Assembly (NCBI GenBank): GCA_030427885.1
Contig: JAUICM010000012.1
Span: forward strand, 1-45,798
Source of the DNA: Rhodothermia bacterium
Lineage (GTDB): Bacteria; Bacteroidota; Rhodothermia; Balneolales; Balneolaceae
Length of the DNA: 45,798 nt
Direction: 5' to 3'
In this document: positions 18,147 through 28,212 of the stretch, piece by piece
Position numbering within the stretch: the stretch's first letter is position 1
Layout of the letters: each line of letters begins with the position of its first letter
Notes under the pieces: generated by a model
What the model was told of the DNA's origin: nothing
Seen by the model: only the letters and a program-made list of their open reading frames with translations
Databases searched by the model: none
Translations under genes and position numbers: made by a program

Positions 18147-20531
18147 ATGCTGAAAAACTACTTTAAGATTGCGATACGAAACCTTGTAAAGCACAAAGGA
18201 TATTCCTTTATCAATATATCTGGACTTGCGATCGGGATCTCACTTTGCCTGCTCATCCTCATGTATGTGAAGCATGAGCTCAGTTACGATCGTTTCAATG
18301 AAAAAGCTGAGCGTATTGTTCGGGTAAATATGGTCGACACCGATGGTGAACAACTTGCTGTTACTCCGTCCTTAGTAGCTCCTTCTATCTCGGCAATTGC
18401 TCCGGAAATTGAAAAGTGGGTCCGTCTTTATGAACCCACCCGATACAGTCCTGTTATTGTTAAAGCTGGTGCAAATAAATTTCAGGAAGATAGTTTCTTC
18501 TATGCCGATTCCTCTTTCTTTGACATCTACTCATTTAAATTTATGGCTGGAAATCCAGCTACTGCATTAAAAGCTCCACGTTCCCTTGTTCTCACTAAAT
18601 CATCTGCTGAAAAACTTTTCGGCTCCGTCAACGCAGTAGGTAATACAGTAGACGCCACCGTTTTCAACTCTGAATATGTTTTTGAGGTAACTGCCGTAAT
18701 CGAAGACGTACCTGCAAATTCACATTTTAGCTTCGATTATCTTGGTTCCCTGAATACAATGTCAGGTTGGTCTCAGCTAACCGATACCGAGATTGCCGCT
18801 GCCAACTTTTACACCTACTTCCTGCTCACTTCTCCTGATGCTCTTAATACTCTGCAAGAAAAAACAGATGCATTCATTGAGAAAAATATAAAAGAACAGA
18901 GAGATGTCTCACTGGTTTATAAGCCACTCACAGAATTATATCTCAACTCTGAAGTGAGCGAGAACTATGAAATCGCCCCTATGGGCAGTAAAAGCAAAGT
19001 TTACGGATTTATTTTTCTGGCCTTCATGGTACTTCTTATTGCCACTATTAATTATATAAATCTGTCAACTGCCCGTTCTTCAAGAAGAGGATCTGAAGTT
19101 GGAATTCGCAAAGCTCTTGGTGCTGTTCGCTCACAACTTGTGAAACAGTTTTATGGGGAGTCATTGGTAATAACCCTGCTTTCTGTTGCATTAGCGATCA
19201 TTTTGGTGGAAGTGTTCAAAGACGCATTCTTTGGTTTGATGGGACAAAACATAGAATTCGATTTGATGGCTGACCGATCAACATGGGTATTACTTTTTGG
19301 TGTTGTGTTGATCACCTCTACCCTTGCAGGAAGTTATCCAGCTTTTCTGCTTTCATCATATCAACCCGTTAAAGTGCTTAAAGGAATATTGGGAACATCA
19401 GGATCTGACGGAACCCTAAGAAAAGGCCTGGTTGTTTCCCAATTTGCCATATCTACCTTTCTAATTCTGAGTACTGCGATCATCTTCCGGCAAACGGATT
19501 TCATACTTACTTCAAATCTGGGCTTCGAAGATGAACAAATTATCGTCCTTCCTGCCCGGGACAATCAACTTTCGGAAAAACAAGACCTACTCAAATCAGA
19601 GATCCTGAGGCAACCTGGTGTGATTAATGCAAGTTACATGTCGAATGTACCTGGTAAAATATTTGGCGGTTATACCTCACAACACCTTCCTGATGATGAT
19701 GAAGTTTCAACCCTGGCTGGTGCTGCAGACAAGGACCTGGTTGAAACCATGGGAATGCATTTACTGGCAGGTAATGGTTTCCCTAAAAATCCGGGATATG
19801 ATATTGAACAAGGGTTTGCCTATCTGCTAAATGAGAAACTTATTAGTAAATATGGATGGACTCCTGAAGAAGCCATTGGAAAGAAATTCAATGTGGTCGG
19901 AGATGGCGAGGTAGTCGGAGTCTTAAAAGACTTCAACATTGCATCTCTTCATGAGGAAGTCAGTCCACTCGTTCTATTCATGGATGGAAGGAGATATAAT
20001 TACCTGATGGTAAAAATATCTCCGGATAATGTTGATCAGAGTCTCGCTTCTATTGAAAATGTATGGGAGCAGATCGCACCTCATCGACCGTTTGAGTTTA
20101 ACTTCCTTGATCAGCAGCTGAATGCGTTGTACAAATCTGATATCAGAACAAGAAATTTACTCTCTCTTTTTTCAGGTCTGGCCATCTTCATTGCCTGCCT
20201 TGGATTAATTGGTCTGTCCTCTTACCTGATCGAAAGACGGTCAAAAGAAATTGGAATCAGAAAAGTGCTGGGGGCTTCCATCTCAGGAATTGTCAGCTTG
20301 CTATCTTTTGATTTTCTGAAACTTGTGGGGATCGGTTTCCTTATAGGAGCCCCTCTCGCATGGTTTGCAATGGAGAAATACCTCCAAAACTTTGCCTTCC
20401 GCATCAATATTGGTATCGCAGTGTTCATAATTGCTGCGGTTATGGCAGTATTGGCTACGATAGCAACTGTGAGCTGGCAAAGTATCCGGGCAGCTCTGGC
20501 CAACCCCGTTGAAAGTTTGAAAAGTGAATAA
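18147..20531 (+). CDS. FtsX/MacB-type ABC permease 2
   Basis: Protein of 794 residues with the double MacB/FtsX architecture. Helix 1 lies at about 20-42, followed by YVKHELSYDRF; the coupling motifs are SEVGIRKALGAV near residue 312 and KEIGIRKVLGAS near 698. Distinctive subfamily features are WVRLYEPTRY, EIAPMGSK and QFYGES, all shared with permease 7, so these two are closest relatives although four permeases and a secreted protein lie between them. The ATG at 18147 is the first codon of the conserved MLKNYFKIA start and lies directly after the hairpin and an A-run. Confidence 0.92.
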   Translation: MLKNYFKIAIRNLVKHKGYSFINISGLAIGISLCLLILMYVKHELSYDRFNEKAERIVRVNMVDTDGEQLAVTPSLVAPSISAIAPEIEKWVRLYEPTRYSPVIVKAGANKFQEDSFFYADSSFFDIYSFKFMAGNPATALKAPRSLVLTKSSAEKLFGSVNAVGNTVDATVFNSEYVFEVTAVIEDVPANSHFSFDYLGSLNTMSGWSQLTDTEIAAANFYTYFLLTSPDALNTLQEKTDAFIEKNIKEQRDVSLVYKPLTELYLNSEVSENYEIAPMGSKSKVYGFIFLAFMVLLIATINYINLSTARSSRRGSEVGIRKALGAVRSQLVKQFYGESLVITLLSVALAIILVEVFKDAFFGLMGQNIEFDLMADRSTWVLLFGVVLITSTLAGSYPAFLLSSYQPVKVLKGILGTSGSDGTLRKGLVVSQFAISTFLILSTAIIFRQTDFILTSNLGFEDEQIIVLPARDNQLSEKQDLLKSEILRQPGVINASYMSNVPGKIFGGYTSQHLPDDDEVSTLAGAADKDLVETMGMHLLAGNGFPKNPGYDIEQGFAYLLNEKLISKYGWTPEEAIGKKFNVVGDGEVVGVLKDFNIASLHEEVSPLVLFMDGRRYNYLMVKISPDNVDQSLASIENVWEQIAPHRPFEFNFLDQQLNALYKSDIRTRNLLSLFSGLAIFIACLGLIGLSSYLIERRSKEIGIRKVLGASISGIVSLLSFDFLKLVGIGFLIGAPLAWFAMEKYLQNFAFRINIGIAVFIIAAVMAVLATIATVSWQSIRAALANPVESLKSE

Positions 20532-20534
20532 TAA

Positions 20535-20616
20535 CTAGCTATCAGCAGTCAGTTTTCAGCTATCAGTGAGAACAACACACTGTAGCTGAGAGCTGATAGC
20601 TGTCAGCTGAATGCTT
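20535..20616. repeat. heptad hairpin, family A, before permease 3
   Basis: Near-exact copy of the hairpin at 18059-18140. The identity extends into both neighbouring genes: 20490-20645 matches 18014-18169 over 156 nt with three substitutions and no gaps. One substitution (C to T at 20612) creates an extra ATG inside the repeat. Confidence 0.9.
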
Positions 20617-20622
20617 AAAAAA

Positions 20623-23064
20623 ATGCTGAAAAACTACTTTAAGATCGCCTGGAGAAACCTCTGGAAACAGAAAGGTTATACCTTTATTAATATTTTTGGA
20701 CTTGCTGTAGGTCTTGCCAGCTGTATAGTGATACTGCTGTATATAACGAATGAGTTGTCATACGATAAATACAATGAGAAAGCAGACAGGATCTATCGTG
20801 TAGCCACTACGATAGATTTTTCAGGCAACCATCTCGATATTGCCTATACACCCACCCTAATGGGACCAACGTTGGCAAGTGATTTTCCCGAAGTGGAATC
20901 CACAGCCAGACTGATCACCTGGGGTAGCATGCTTATCCGGAAAGAGGATACAAATCTGAAAGAATACGGCGGCGTGTTTGCTGACCCTGAAATATTCAAG
21001 GTCTTCACCCTTCCCATGATCTCGGGCAATCCGGAATCAGCTCTTGAGGAACCCAATACGATCGTGCTTACCCGGTCGATGGCTAAAAAATATTTTAACA
21101 GAACGGATATACTTGGAGAATCCATGCTTCTCAATGACGAAGATGTCTATACCATTACCGGTGTTATTGAGGATATCCCATCAACTTCTCATTTCCAGTT
21201 CGATTTCTTCATGTCGCTGAAAAATCATCCAGCTCTTGAAAATACCACCTGGTTCAGCAATAACTTCCGGACATATGTCCTTCTTCGTGAAGGTGTCAAT
21301 TCAAATGCCTTTTCTGAGAATTTTGAGCTCATGAAAACAAAGTATCTCGAGCCCCAGCTTCTTAGCATCATGGGAGTAAACTTTGAAGAGTTTGAAGCGG
21401 GTGGTAACCAAGTTGAATACAGACTTCAGCCACTTCTCAGTATTCACCTTAACTCCGATCTGAGCGGAGAGTTTGAGGCTAACAGCAGTATGACCTATAT
21501 ATATGTATTTGCAGGACTGGCTTTGTTTATTCTGCTTCTGGCCTGTATCAATTTCATGAATTTGTCCACGGCGCGATCAGCTCAAAGAGCTAAAGAAGTT
21601 GGTATCCGAAAAACACTTGGTTCCCTACAATCTCAGCTTTCTATTCAGTTTCTGGCAGAATCTATTATGCTTAGCCTGATCGCGTTTATACTCGGACTTT
21701 TTCTGGTGGAAATATCTCTTCCTTTCTTCAGTGAGGTCTCTGGAACCACTATCACCAACAATTACTTTAAACAACCGGAAGTTTTTGGTGGGATTACGAT
21801 TATTGTTCTGCTTACTGGTTTGGTCTCGGGAACCTATCCGGCTCTTCTTCTTTCCTCATTTAAACCTGTGGCTGTTTTAAAAGGTTCTTTTTCGGAAGCT
21901 AAACGACATAATATTCTCCGAAAAGGACTGGTCGTTTTCCAGTTCAGTATTTCAATGGTGATCATTGTAGGACTACTTGTTGTTAACCGACAGCTGGATT
22001 TCATCCAAACCAAAAACCTTGGTTTTCAAAAAGATCAGGTTCTCATTCTTAACGGAGCATTTGCATTGGGTGATACCGACCAGGTACAGACGTTCAGAAA
22101 TGAAACCATGAAGAACAGTCTGCTCAGAAATGCTACTGTGGCAGGTGCGTTCCCTGTGGACGGATATAACAGAAGTGATACCGTTTTCTGGCCTGAGGAT
22201 AAAGACCCCAATGAAGATAACACCAGCAGTATGCAGGTTTGGGATATCGATGAAAATTACATCCCTACCCTGGGTATGGAAATTGTAGAAGGAAGAAACT
22301 TTTCAAAAGAACTATCAGGTGATAAAAATACGGTTATTCTCAACGAAGCCGCCATTAGAAAAATGGGGATCATTGATCCCATTGGTAAGGTGATCAAAGG
22401 ATTTGGAGAAGAATCACCCGATCCTGAGTTCTACGAATCATTTACCATTATTGGGGTAGTAAAAGATTTCCATTATGAATCACTCCGTCAAAATATCACT
22501 TCATTGGGATTCTTCTACAGCCAGGGCCATCAGAATATAGCCTATCAGATCAATCCGGAAGACGCTGCTTCTGCATTGGAATATCTGCGAACCGAATGGA
22601 AACGATACGCACCATCACAGCCCTTCAGCTATTCCTTCATGAATGAGAAATTTGACCAGATGTACCGGGCCGAAAACCGTATTCAAAACCTGATGGGAGT
22701 TTTTTCCATTCTGGCACTGATCATTGCATGTCTGGGCTTGTTCGGTCTTTCAGCATTTAGCGCAGAAAAACGAACCAAAGAAATCGGATTAAGAAAAGTT
22801 CTGGGTGCCAGTGTTCAGGGTATTCTGGGATTGATGTCTAAAGAATTCATCCAATTGATACTTATAAGCTATGTGATCGCTGTTCCGGTTGCGTGGTTCG
22901 CAGTGAACAAATGGCTCCAGAGTTTTACCTATCGTACCGATGTGGGAGTGATGGTATTTGCCATTGCCGGAATTGGGATGTTGCTGATCGCTTTGATAAC
23001 CGTAAGCGGACAATCCATCAAAGCAGCACTTATGAACCCCGTTGACAGTTTAAGAAATGAATGA
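20623..23064 (+). CDS. FtsX/MacB-type ABC permease 3
   Basis: Protein of 813 residues from the ATG at 20623, which matches the MLKNYFKIA start of its paralogs. An in-frame ATG at 20611 would add four residues, but it exists only through one substitution in the repeat copy, so I prefer 20623. Helix 1 follows TFINIFGLAVGL; the coupling motifs are KEVGIRKTLGS near residue 321 and KEIGLRKVLGAS near 717. The second periplasmic domain contains an acidic, Asn/Asp-rich loop (PEDKDPNEDNTSS) not seen in the other copies. The C-terminus is ALMNPVDSLRNE. Confidence 0.92.
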   Translation: MLKNYFKIAWRNLWKQKGYTFINIFGLAVGLASCIVILLYITNELSYDKYNEKADRIYRVATTIDFSGNHLDIAYTPTLMGPTLASDFPEVESTARLITWGSMLIRKEDTNLKEYGGVFADPEIFKVFTLPMISGNPESALEEPNTIVLTRSMAKKYFNRTDILGESMLLNDEDVYTITGVIEDIPSTSHFQFDFFMSLKNHPALENTTWFSNNFRTYVLLREGVNSNAFSENFELMKTKYLEPQLLSIMGVNFEEFEAGGNQVEYRLQPLLSIHLNSDLSGEFEANSSMTYIYVFAGLALFILLLACINFMNLSTARSAQRAKEVGIRKTLGSLQSQLSIQFLAESIMLSLIAFILGLFLVEISLPFFSEVSGTTITNNYFKQPEVFGGITIIVLLTGLVSGTYPALLLSSFKPVAVLKGSFSEAKRHNILRKGLVVFQFSISMVIIVGLLVVNRQLDFIQTKNLGFQKDQVLILNGAFALGDTDQVQTFRNETMKNSLLRNATVAGAFPVDGYNRSDTVFWPEDKDPNEDNTSSMQVWDIDENYIPTLGMEIVEGRNFSKELSGDKNTVILNEAAIRKMGIIDPIGKVIKGFGEESPDPEFYESFTIIGVVKDFHYESLRQNITSLGFFYSQGHQNIAYQINPEDAASALEYLRTEWKRYAPSQPFSYSFMNEKFDQMYRAENRIQNLMGVFSILALIIACLGLFGLSAFSAEKRTKEIGLRKVLGASVQGILGLMSKEFIQLILISYVIAVPVAWFAVNKWLQSFTYRTDVGVMVFAIAGIGMLLIALITVSGQSIKAALMNPVDSLRNE

Positions 23065-23067
23065 AAA

Positions 23068-23145
23068 CCAACTATCAGCATTCAGTTCTCAGCTAACAGT
23101 GTATCAAACACTGTATCTGAGAACTGATGGCTGTCGGCTGAACGT
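23068..23145. repeat. heptad hairpin, diverged family A, before permease 4
   Basis: AGTTCTCAG (23084-23092) pairs perfectly with CTGAGAACT (23117-23125), and ACAGTGT (23096-23102) with ACACTGT (23108-23114) around loop ATCAA. The bases differ from the other family A copies, yet pairing at the centre is better, so both arms have changed in a matched way. Confidence 0.88.
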
Positions 23146-23153
23146 TTAATATT

Positions 23154-25586
23154 ATGCTTAAAAACTACTTTAAGATCGCCCTCAGGAATCTGGCCAAAAA
23201 TCCAGGTTATTCATTTATTAATGTATTCGGACTCGCACTCGGGATTATGGCATTCATTCTGATCCTGTTGTTTATTAATAACGAACTTAGTTACGATAAA
23301 TATCATACTGAGTCAGACCGGATCTACCGGGTTTCACGGGAATGGTTTAACAGAGACGGCGAAACAAGCCTTCATCTTGGGCATGTTGCTCCACCTTTTG
23401 GCCCGCTGATGAAAGAAGAGTTTGATTCTCAGATCGAATATTCGATCCGCTTTTTTGGTCAGGACCCTCTTATCAGCTACGAAGACAAACACTTTGAAGA
23501 GGATAATTTCTATTTCGTGGATCCTGAGGTTTTTAAGGTCTTTTCATGGGAATTGATTGCGGGTGATCCCGAAACCGCTCTTTCAACGCCAAATGGTATT
23601 GTAATAAATGAACGAACTGCATTGAAATATTTTGGAACTACCGATGCGGTTGGTAAAGCACTTATGTTCAATATGCAGGGAACGGAGTTTCCACTGCAGG
23701 TGAATGGCGTGATGAAAGATATCCCGAAAACATCCCATTTTGAAGTTGATATGATGGCTTCAATGATGCCAGTGATTCAGTTCTATGGTGGACCTGAGGC
23801 TTTCATGAGTAATTATGGAAGTAATAACTTCTCAACATATTTCCTGCTTTCAGAAAACACGGATGCCAACGATCTTGAAACCCGCTTCCCGGATTTCATC
23901 GATAAGATCTTCCCAAGAGAACAATTTAATGCAGAATTTGATGCCTCTGAAACGATGGCACTGCACCTGATGCCCATCACCGATATCCACCTGCATTCTC
24001 ATCTTGATTCTGAGATCGGCAATAATGGTAATATCGAGTATATCTACATTTACACCGCTGTTGCACTGTTCATATTATTCATAGCCTGTATCAATTTCAT
24101 GAATCTGAGCACTGCCCGATCCGCCAAACGTGCCAATGAAGTTGGCCTGCGTAAAGTGATGGGAGCCCAACGAACATCCCTGGTGCGCCAGTTTATGGGA
24201 GAGTCTTTCTTACTGGCTTTTATGGGATTGATCGTGGCCATAGTTATGGTGGAACTTGCACTCCCCTATTTCAATGATTTTGTCGATAAGTCGCTCGACT
24301 TCAATTACTATAACGACCTGAAATGGATTGCTACTCTTCTTGGAGTAGTTGCAGTGATCGGAATCGTAGCCGGTAGTTACCCCGCAGTAGTCCTATCCTC
24401 ATTCCAGCCGGCTACTGTGTTAAAAGGCTCCTACAAAGCAAAGAATTCACACCAACTTTTCCGTTCGGTTCTGGTAGTTGTACAGTTTACCATTTCCATC
24501 GGGTTGATCGTGAGCATGGGGATCGTGTACAGTCAGCTTGATTACCTGCAATCCAAGGAGCTGGGTTTTGACCGCGAGAATATTGCGGTGATGTCGGTGG
24601 ATCCTGCTATTGAGTCGAATTACGTAAGTATCCGGGATATCCTGGTCCAACAGCCCGGAGTCACGGATGTTTCTATGCAGAGTCGTGTTCCTTCCGGAAG
24701 ACTTCTGGACTCACAGGGCGGTTCAGCCGAAGTAAATGGGGAAATGATGAACATTAATTTCCGGATTGCCGATATCCACGTAAGCCACAATTTTCTGGAC
24801 CTGTTTGGAATTGATATGGTTGCCGGCCGGAATTTCGATATCAATCTGGCCAGTGATTCATCCGAAGCATTCATATTGAATGAGATCGCGATCAAACGAT
24901 TAGGATACGCTTCGAATGAAGAAGCATTAGGGAAACAATTCAATTACGGCGGCCGGCAGGGATTTATCACCGGAGTGGTTGAGGATTTTCATTTTGAATC
25001 CCTGCACCAGAGTATCGCACCTATGGTTTTTGTGATCTCACAGGGAAGAAATAATAGCATTGCAGTTAAATTCGTAGCCTCGTACAAAGATGAAACCATG
25101 GCTTTCATTGAAGACCTTTGGGGAACCTACCGTCCGGACTATCCTTTCGATTACTTCCTGGTTGAAGACTATTACACCAATCAGTATGAGTCGGAAGCGA
25201 ACCTCGGCAAAACCTTTACTTATTTCGCGATTCTTGCAGTGATCATCGCTATGCTGGGTTTATTTGGACTGGCATCATTTACCGCACAGCAGAAGATCAA
25301 GGAAATTGGTATTCGAAAGGTATTAGGAGCATCAGTTACCCAATTAGTGGCATTGATGTCTACCAGCTTTGCTAAGCTGATACTGGTGTCCTTCATCATC
25401 TCCACACCTATTGTTTGGTATGGAATGGGTACCTGGCTTGAGTCTTTTGCCTATCACGAAAATATACCTGTCTGGGTATTTCTGACTGGCGGTGCTCTCG
25501 CTTTTATAATCGCTATGCTGACGATCAGCTTTCAGGCTATCAAAGCAGCACTGGCTAATCCGGTCGAGAGTTTGAGAAGTGAATGA
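23154..25586 (+). CDS. FtsX/MacB-type ABC permease 4
   Basis: Protein of 810 residues. The start is MLKNYFKIALRNLAKNPGYS; most paralogs have Lys-x-Lys at this point where this one has KNPG. Helix 1 contains GLALGIMAFILILLF. Coupling motifs are NEVGLRKVMGAQ near residue 324 and KEIGIRKVLGAS near 714. The first periplasmic domain carries a Met-rich stretch (DMMASMMPV). It groups with permeases 3 and 8 by FMNLSTARSAKRA-type sequence before the first coupling helix. The C-terminus is ALANPVESLRSE. Confidence 0.92.
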   Translation: MLKNYFKIALRNLAKNPGYSFINVFGLALGIMAFILILLFINNELSYDKYHTESDRIYRVSREWFNRDGETSLHLGHVAPPFGPLMKEEFDSQIEYSIRFFGQDPLISYEDKHFEEDNFYFVDPEVFKVFSWELIAGDPETALSTPNGIVINERTALKYFGTTDAVGKALMFNMQGTEFPLQVNGVMKDIPKTSHFEVDMMASMMPVIQFYGGPEAFMSNYGSNNFSTYFLLSENTDANDLETRFPDFIDKIFPREQFNAEFDASETMALHLMPITDIHLHSHLDSEIGNNGNIEYIYIYTAVALFILFIACINFMNLSTARSAKRANEVGLRKVMGAQRTSLVRQFMGESFLLAFMGLIVAIVMVELALPYFNDFVDKSLDFNYYNDLKWIATLLGVVAVIGIVAGSYPAVVLSSFQPATVLKGSYKAKNSHQLFRSVLVVVQFTISIGLIVSMGIVYSQLDYLQSKELGFDRENIAVMSVDPAIESNYVSIRDILVQQPGVTDVSMQSRVPSGRLLDSQGGSAEVNGEMMNINFRIADIHVSHNFLDLFGIDMVAGRNFDINLASDSSEAFILNEIAIKRLGYASNEEALGKQFNYGGRQGFITGVVEDFHFESLHQSIAPMVFVISQGRNNSIAVKFVASYKDETMAFIEDLWGTYRPDYPFDYFLVEDYYTNQYESEANLGKTFTYFAILAVIIAMLGLFGLASFTAQQKIKEIGIRKVLGASVTQLVALMSTSFAKLILVSFIISTPIVWYGMGTWLESFAYHENIPVWVFLTGGALAFIIAMLTISFQAIKAALANPVESLRSE

Positions 25587-25597
25587 TTAAAAGCCGA

Positions 25598-25667
25598 AAG
25601 CTTCAAGTGTTTAGCTACAAGTTTTTCAACTACGCTAAACACTTGAAGCTTGTAACTAAAAACTTGC
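25598..25667. repeat. heptad hairpin, family C, before permease 5
   Basis: Perfect 18-bp inverted repeat, AAGCTTCAAGTGTTTAGC (25598-25615) with GCTAAACACTTGAAGCTT (25634-25651), loop 18 nt. AG recurs at 25599, 25606, 25613 and 25620, and CT at 25635, 25642, 25649, 25656 and 25663. CAAGTTTTT in the loop can instead pair with AAAAACTTG near the start codon, giving an alternative fold. Confidence 0.92.
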
Positions 25668-25671
25668 CACT

Positions 25672-28134
25672 ATGTTAAAAAACTACATCAAAATTGCTCT
25701 TCGAAATCTTAGAAAACATAAGATCGATTCTTTCATAAGTCTTTCCGGATTAGCCGTAGGCCTCACCTGCTGTATCCTGCTGGTAATGTACATTCAGTTC
25801 GAATGGTCGTATGACGACTTCCATAAAAACAGAGATTCGATCTATCGACTTACGGAGACCTCTGAAAACCAAAATTCGGATGAATTAAGAAGAAGTACAA
25901 TTCACCCTTATGCACAATCTGTTGCACTGAAAGAAGAGTTGCCCGAAATAGAATCGGTGATCAATTATTCAGCAGTAGTTGGAGATATCCTTCTAAACGG
26001 AAAATACCTGGAAGAGAGGATATCAACAGTAAGCCCGGAGTTTCTAACTACATTCAGCTTCCCACTCATTTCAGGAGATCCAGAAAGCGCTTTGGATAAA
26101 ATCAGTAGTATTGTACTGACTGAATCGGCAGCCATCAAGTATTTTGGAGAAACCAATGTTCTGGGGCAAACCCTTACCATTCGTTTGCTGGATGAACCTA
26201 TGGATTATGTGGTTTCAGGGGTAGCCAAAGACGTTCCTTTAAACTCGAGCATTCAATTCGAATTTTTGCTTCCGTTTGAAAACAAATTTCTTGAAGAAAC
26301 ACCCGAACGCAGAGAAAGATATAAAACAAACTGGTACATCGGCTTTCTGGAAACCTGGATCACTTTAAAAGACGGGACAACTCCTGAAGACCTTGAAGCC
26401 CAATTCCCCGCTTTTCTGATCAGACATTATGGAGAAAAATGGATTAACAGAGATAAGAATCAATTCAGCTTGCAACCATTAGCTGAAGTTTATTTTAATG
26501 AAGAATTTCGTTCATATTACACCCAAAGCACCAATAAAACATACTCACTGATCCTTGGAGGTATTGCTATTGTGATCCTGGTTATCGCCGGGATCAATTT
26601 CATGAGCTTAACCTTGAGTCGTGCATCTTCCCGCTTTCATGAGATCGGGATTAGAAAAACGGTGGGCGCTATCAAACATCAGATCAAATTTCAGATCATT
26701 GGCGAAGTATTCATCACCTGTTTTCTTGCCATCTGTCTGGGCCTGGTTCTGGCAGAAGCCTTTTCGCCGTACGTGGGAGTTATTTTTGGAAAGGAACTGA
26801 ACCTCAGTTTGTTCTCTGATCTCAGGTTATGGCTGGCAGTAGCGGGCCTTTTAGTTCTATTGACCTTAATCACCAGTATGTACCCAGCCTTCCAGATATC
26901 CCGCAAAAGTGCTGTTTCACTTTTTTCCAGAAATACCACTGCTCAAAAAATTCCAGCTTTTGTAAAAGGACTTATAGTAATTCAGTTCTGTCTGGCCACT
27001 TCGCTGATGATCGGAACCTTTGTGATGCAACAGCAACTGAGTCTTATTCTTAATAAAGACATCGGTTTTAACCCTGAGAATGTAGCCGCCATTGAATTCA
27101 ACTCCGAACTTCAGGATGGATTATTTGCCGGTAAACTTTTTGCTGATGAAGCCACCAAAATTCCAGGGGTTATTTCCGCTTCCATCACAGGTGGTGAATA
27201 CAGAGATTACTCAAGCTATGGAGTTCCTACAATGGGTATGGCCCAAATGATGTCCTCTACTACCCATTCCGAGCTTGGTGATGGAATAAGTTCCGAAGCC
27301 ATAGATGAGCACTATCTGGAAACTATGGGTATAAAACTAGTAGAAGGGTCGAATTTCTCCACTACTTCAAATACCTATTCACCAGACGAGATGATCATAA
27401 ATCAGGCATTTGCAGATGCTATGAAGTGGGATAATCCTGTGGGACAGATCTTGGTTGACCGACCCGAAAACCAGGGATGGACTGGTCCTTTTGATGGTAA
27501 AAAAGTGATCGGTGTGGTCGAGAATTTCAATTTCAAAAGCTTGTATGATCCACTCCAACCAATGGCACTGAGACATATTGAAGCAGTTGACCGAAATCCC
27601 GGAACAATATTGGTTAAGATTTCATCCTCCCAAATGCCGGAAACTATTTCCAAACTTGAAGAGCTTTGGAATAAGATTTACACAGAAGAGGTTTTCACAT
27701 TTTCCTTCCTGGATGATCTCATTCAATACCAATACAACGAAGAAATTCGCTGGAATAAGATTATTCGCATCTCCTCTATTGCTTCCATTTTACTCGCTTG
27801 CTTTGGCTTATTCGGTCTTGCTGCTTTAACCGCTCAGAAGCGGGTAAAAGAGATTGGCATCCGAAAGGTCTTCGGAGCCTCTGTTGCCAGTATCGTAACC
27901 CTCTTATCAAAAGATTTTGTGAAACTGGTGATCCTTGGCTTCGTAGTTGCCATTCCAATAGCCTGGTACGCTTCCGGCAAGTGGCTGGAAGCATTCGCCT
28001 ATAAGATCGAGTTAGGCCCGGGTATTTTCGTTATCGCCGGAATGGTTGCACTGGCCATTGCACTTTCAACAATAAGTTGGCAGGCAATAAGGTCGGCATC
28101 AGCTAATCCGGTCGATAGTTTAAGAAGTGAATGA
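25672..28134 (+). CDS. FtsX/MacB-type ABC permease 5
   Basis: Protein of 820 residues, the longest of the set. The start is MLKNYIKIALRNLRKHKIDS; helix 1 carries GLAVGLTCCILLVMYI. Coupling motifs are HEIGIRKTVGAI near residue 320 and KEIGIRKVFGAS near 725. The sequence before the first coupling helix, FMSLTLSRASSR, groups it with permeases 9 and 10. The ATG at 25672 lies 20 nt after the right arm of the family C hairpin, without a Shine-Dalgarno sequence. It ends one probable transcription unit together with the secreted protein that follows. Confidence 0.92.
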   Translation: MLKNYIKIALRNLRKHKIDSFISLSGLAVGLTCCILLVMYIQFEWSYDDFHKNRDSIYRLTETSENQNSDELRRSTIHPYAQSVALKEELPEIESVINYSAVVGDILLNGKYLEERISTVSPEFLTTFSFPLISGDPESALDKISSIVLTESAAIKYFGETNVLGQTLTIRLLDEPMDYVVSGVAKDVPLNSSIQFEFLLPFENKFLEETPERRERYKTNWYIGFLETWITLKDGTTPEDLEAQFPAFLIRHYGEKWINRDKNQFSLQPLAEVYFNEEFRSYYTQSTNKTYSLILGGIAIVILVIAGINFMSLTLSRASSRFHEIGIRKTVGAIKHQIKFQIIGEVFITCFLAICLGLVLAEAFSPYVGVIFGKELNLSLFSDLRLWLAVAGLLVLLTLITSMYPAFQISRKSAVSLFSRNTTAQKIPAFVKGLIVIQFCLATSLMIGTFVMQQQLSLILNKDIGFNPENVAAIEFNSELQDGLFAGKLFADEATKIPGVISASITGGEYRDYSSYGVPTMGMAQMMSSTTHSELGDGISSEAIDEHYLETMGIKLVEGSNFSTTSNTYSPDEMIINQAFADAMKWDNPVGQILVDRPENQGWTGPFDGKKVIGVVENFNFKSLYDPLQPMALRHIEAVDRNPGTILVKISSSQMPETISKLEELWNKIYTEEVFTFSFLDDLIQYQYNEEIRWNKIIRISSIASILLACFGLFGLAALTAQKRVKEIGIRKVFGASVASIVTLLSKDFVKLVILGFVVAIPIAWYASGKWLEAFAYKIELGPGIFVIAGMVALAIALSTISWQAIRSASANPVDSLRSE

Positions 28135-28138
28135 TAAC

Positions 28139-28207
28139 TAGCTGCTAGCTATTAGCTTTTAGTTTCTCGGCTTTACTAAAAGCTAATAGCTAATGGCCAA
28201 ACAACTA
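28139..28207. repeat. heptad hairpin, family B, before the secreted protein gene
   Basis: Perfect 18-bp inverted repeat TAGCTATTAGCTTTTAGT (28146-28163) with ACTAAAAGCTAATAGCTA (28175-28192), loop 11 nt. TAG recurs at 28139, 28146, 28153 and 28160, and CTA at 28176, 28183 and 28190. Confidence 0.92.
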
Positions 28208-28212
28208 AAAAT

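Noticed and set aside
20611-20622. Upstream ATG adding four residues to permease 3
   Set aside because: It results from one substitution in a spacer repeat (ACG in the sister copy), and the conserved family start is the next ATG at 20623.
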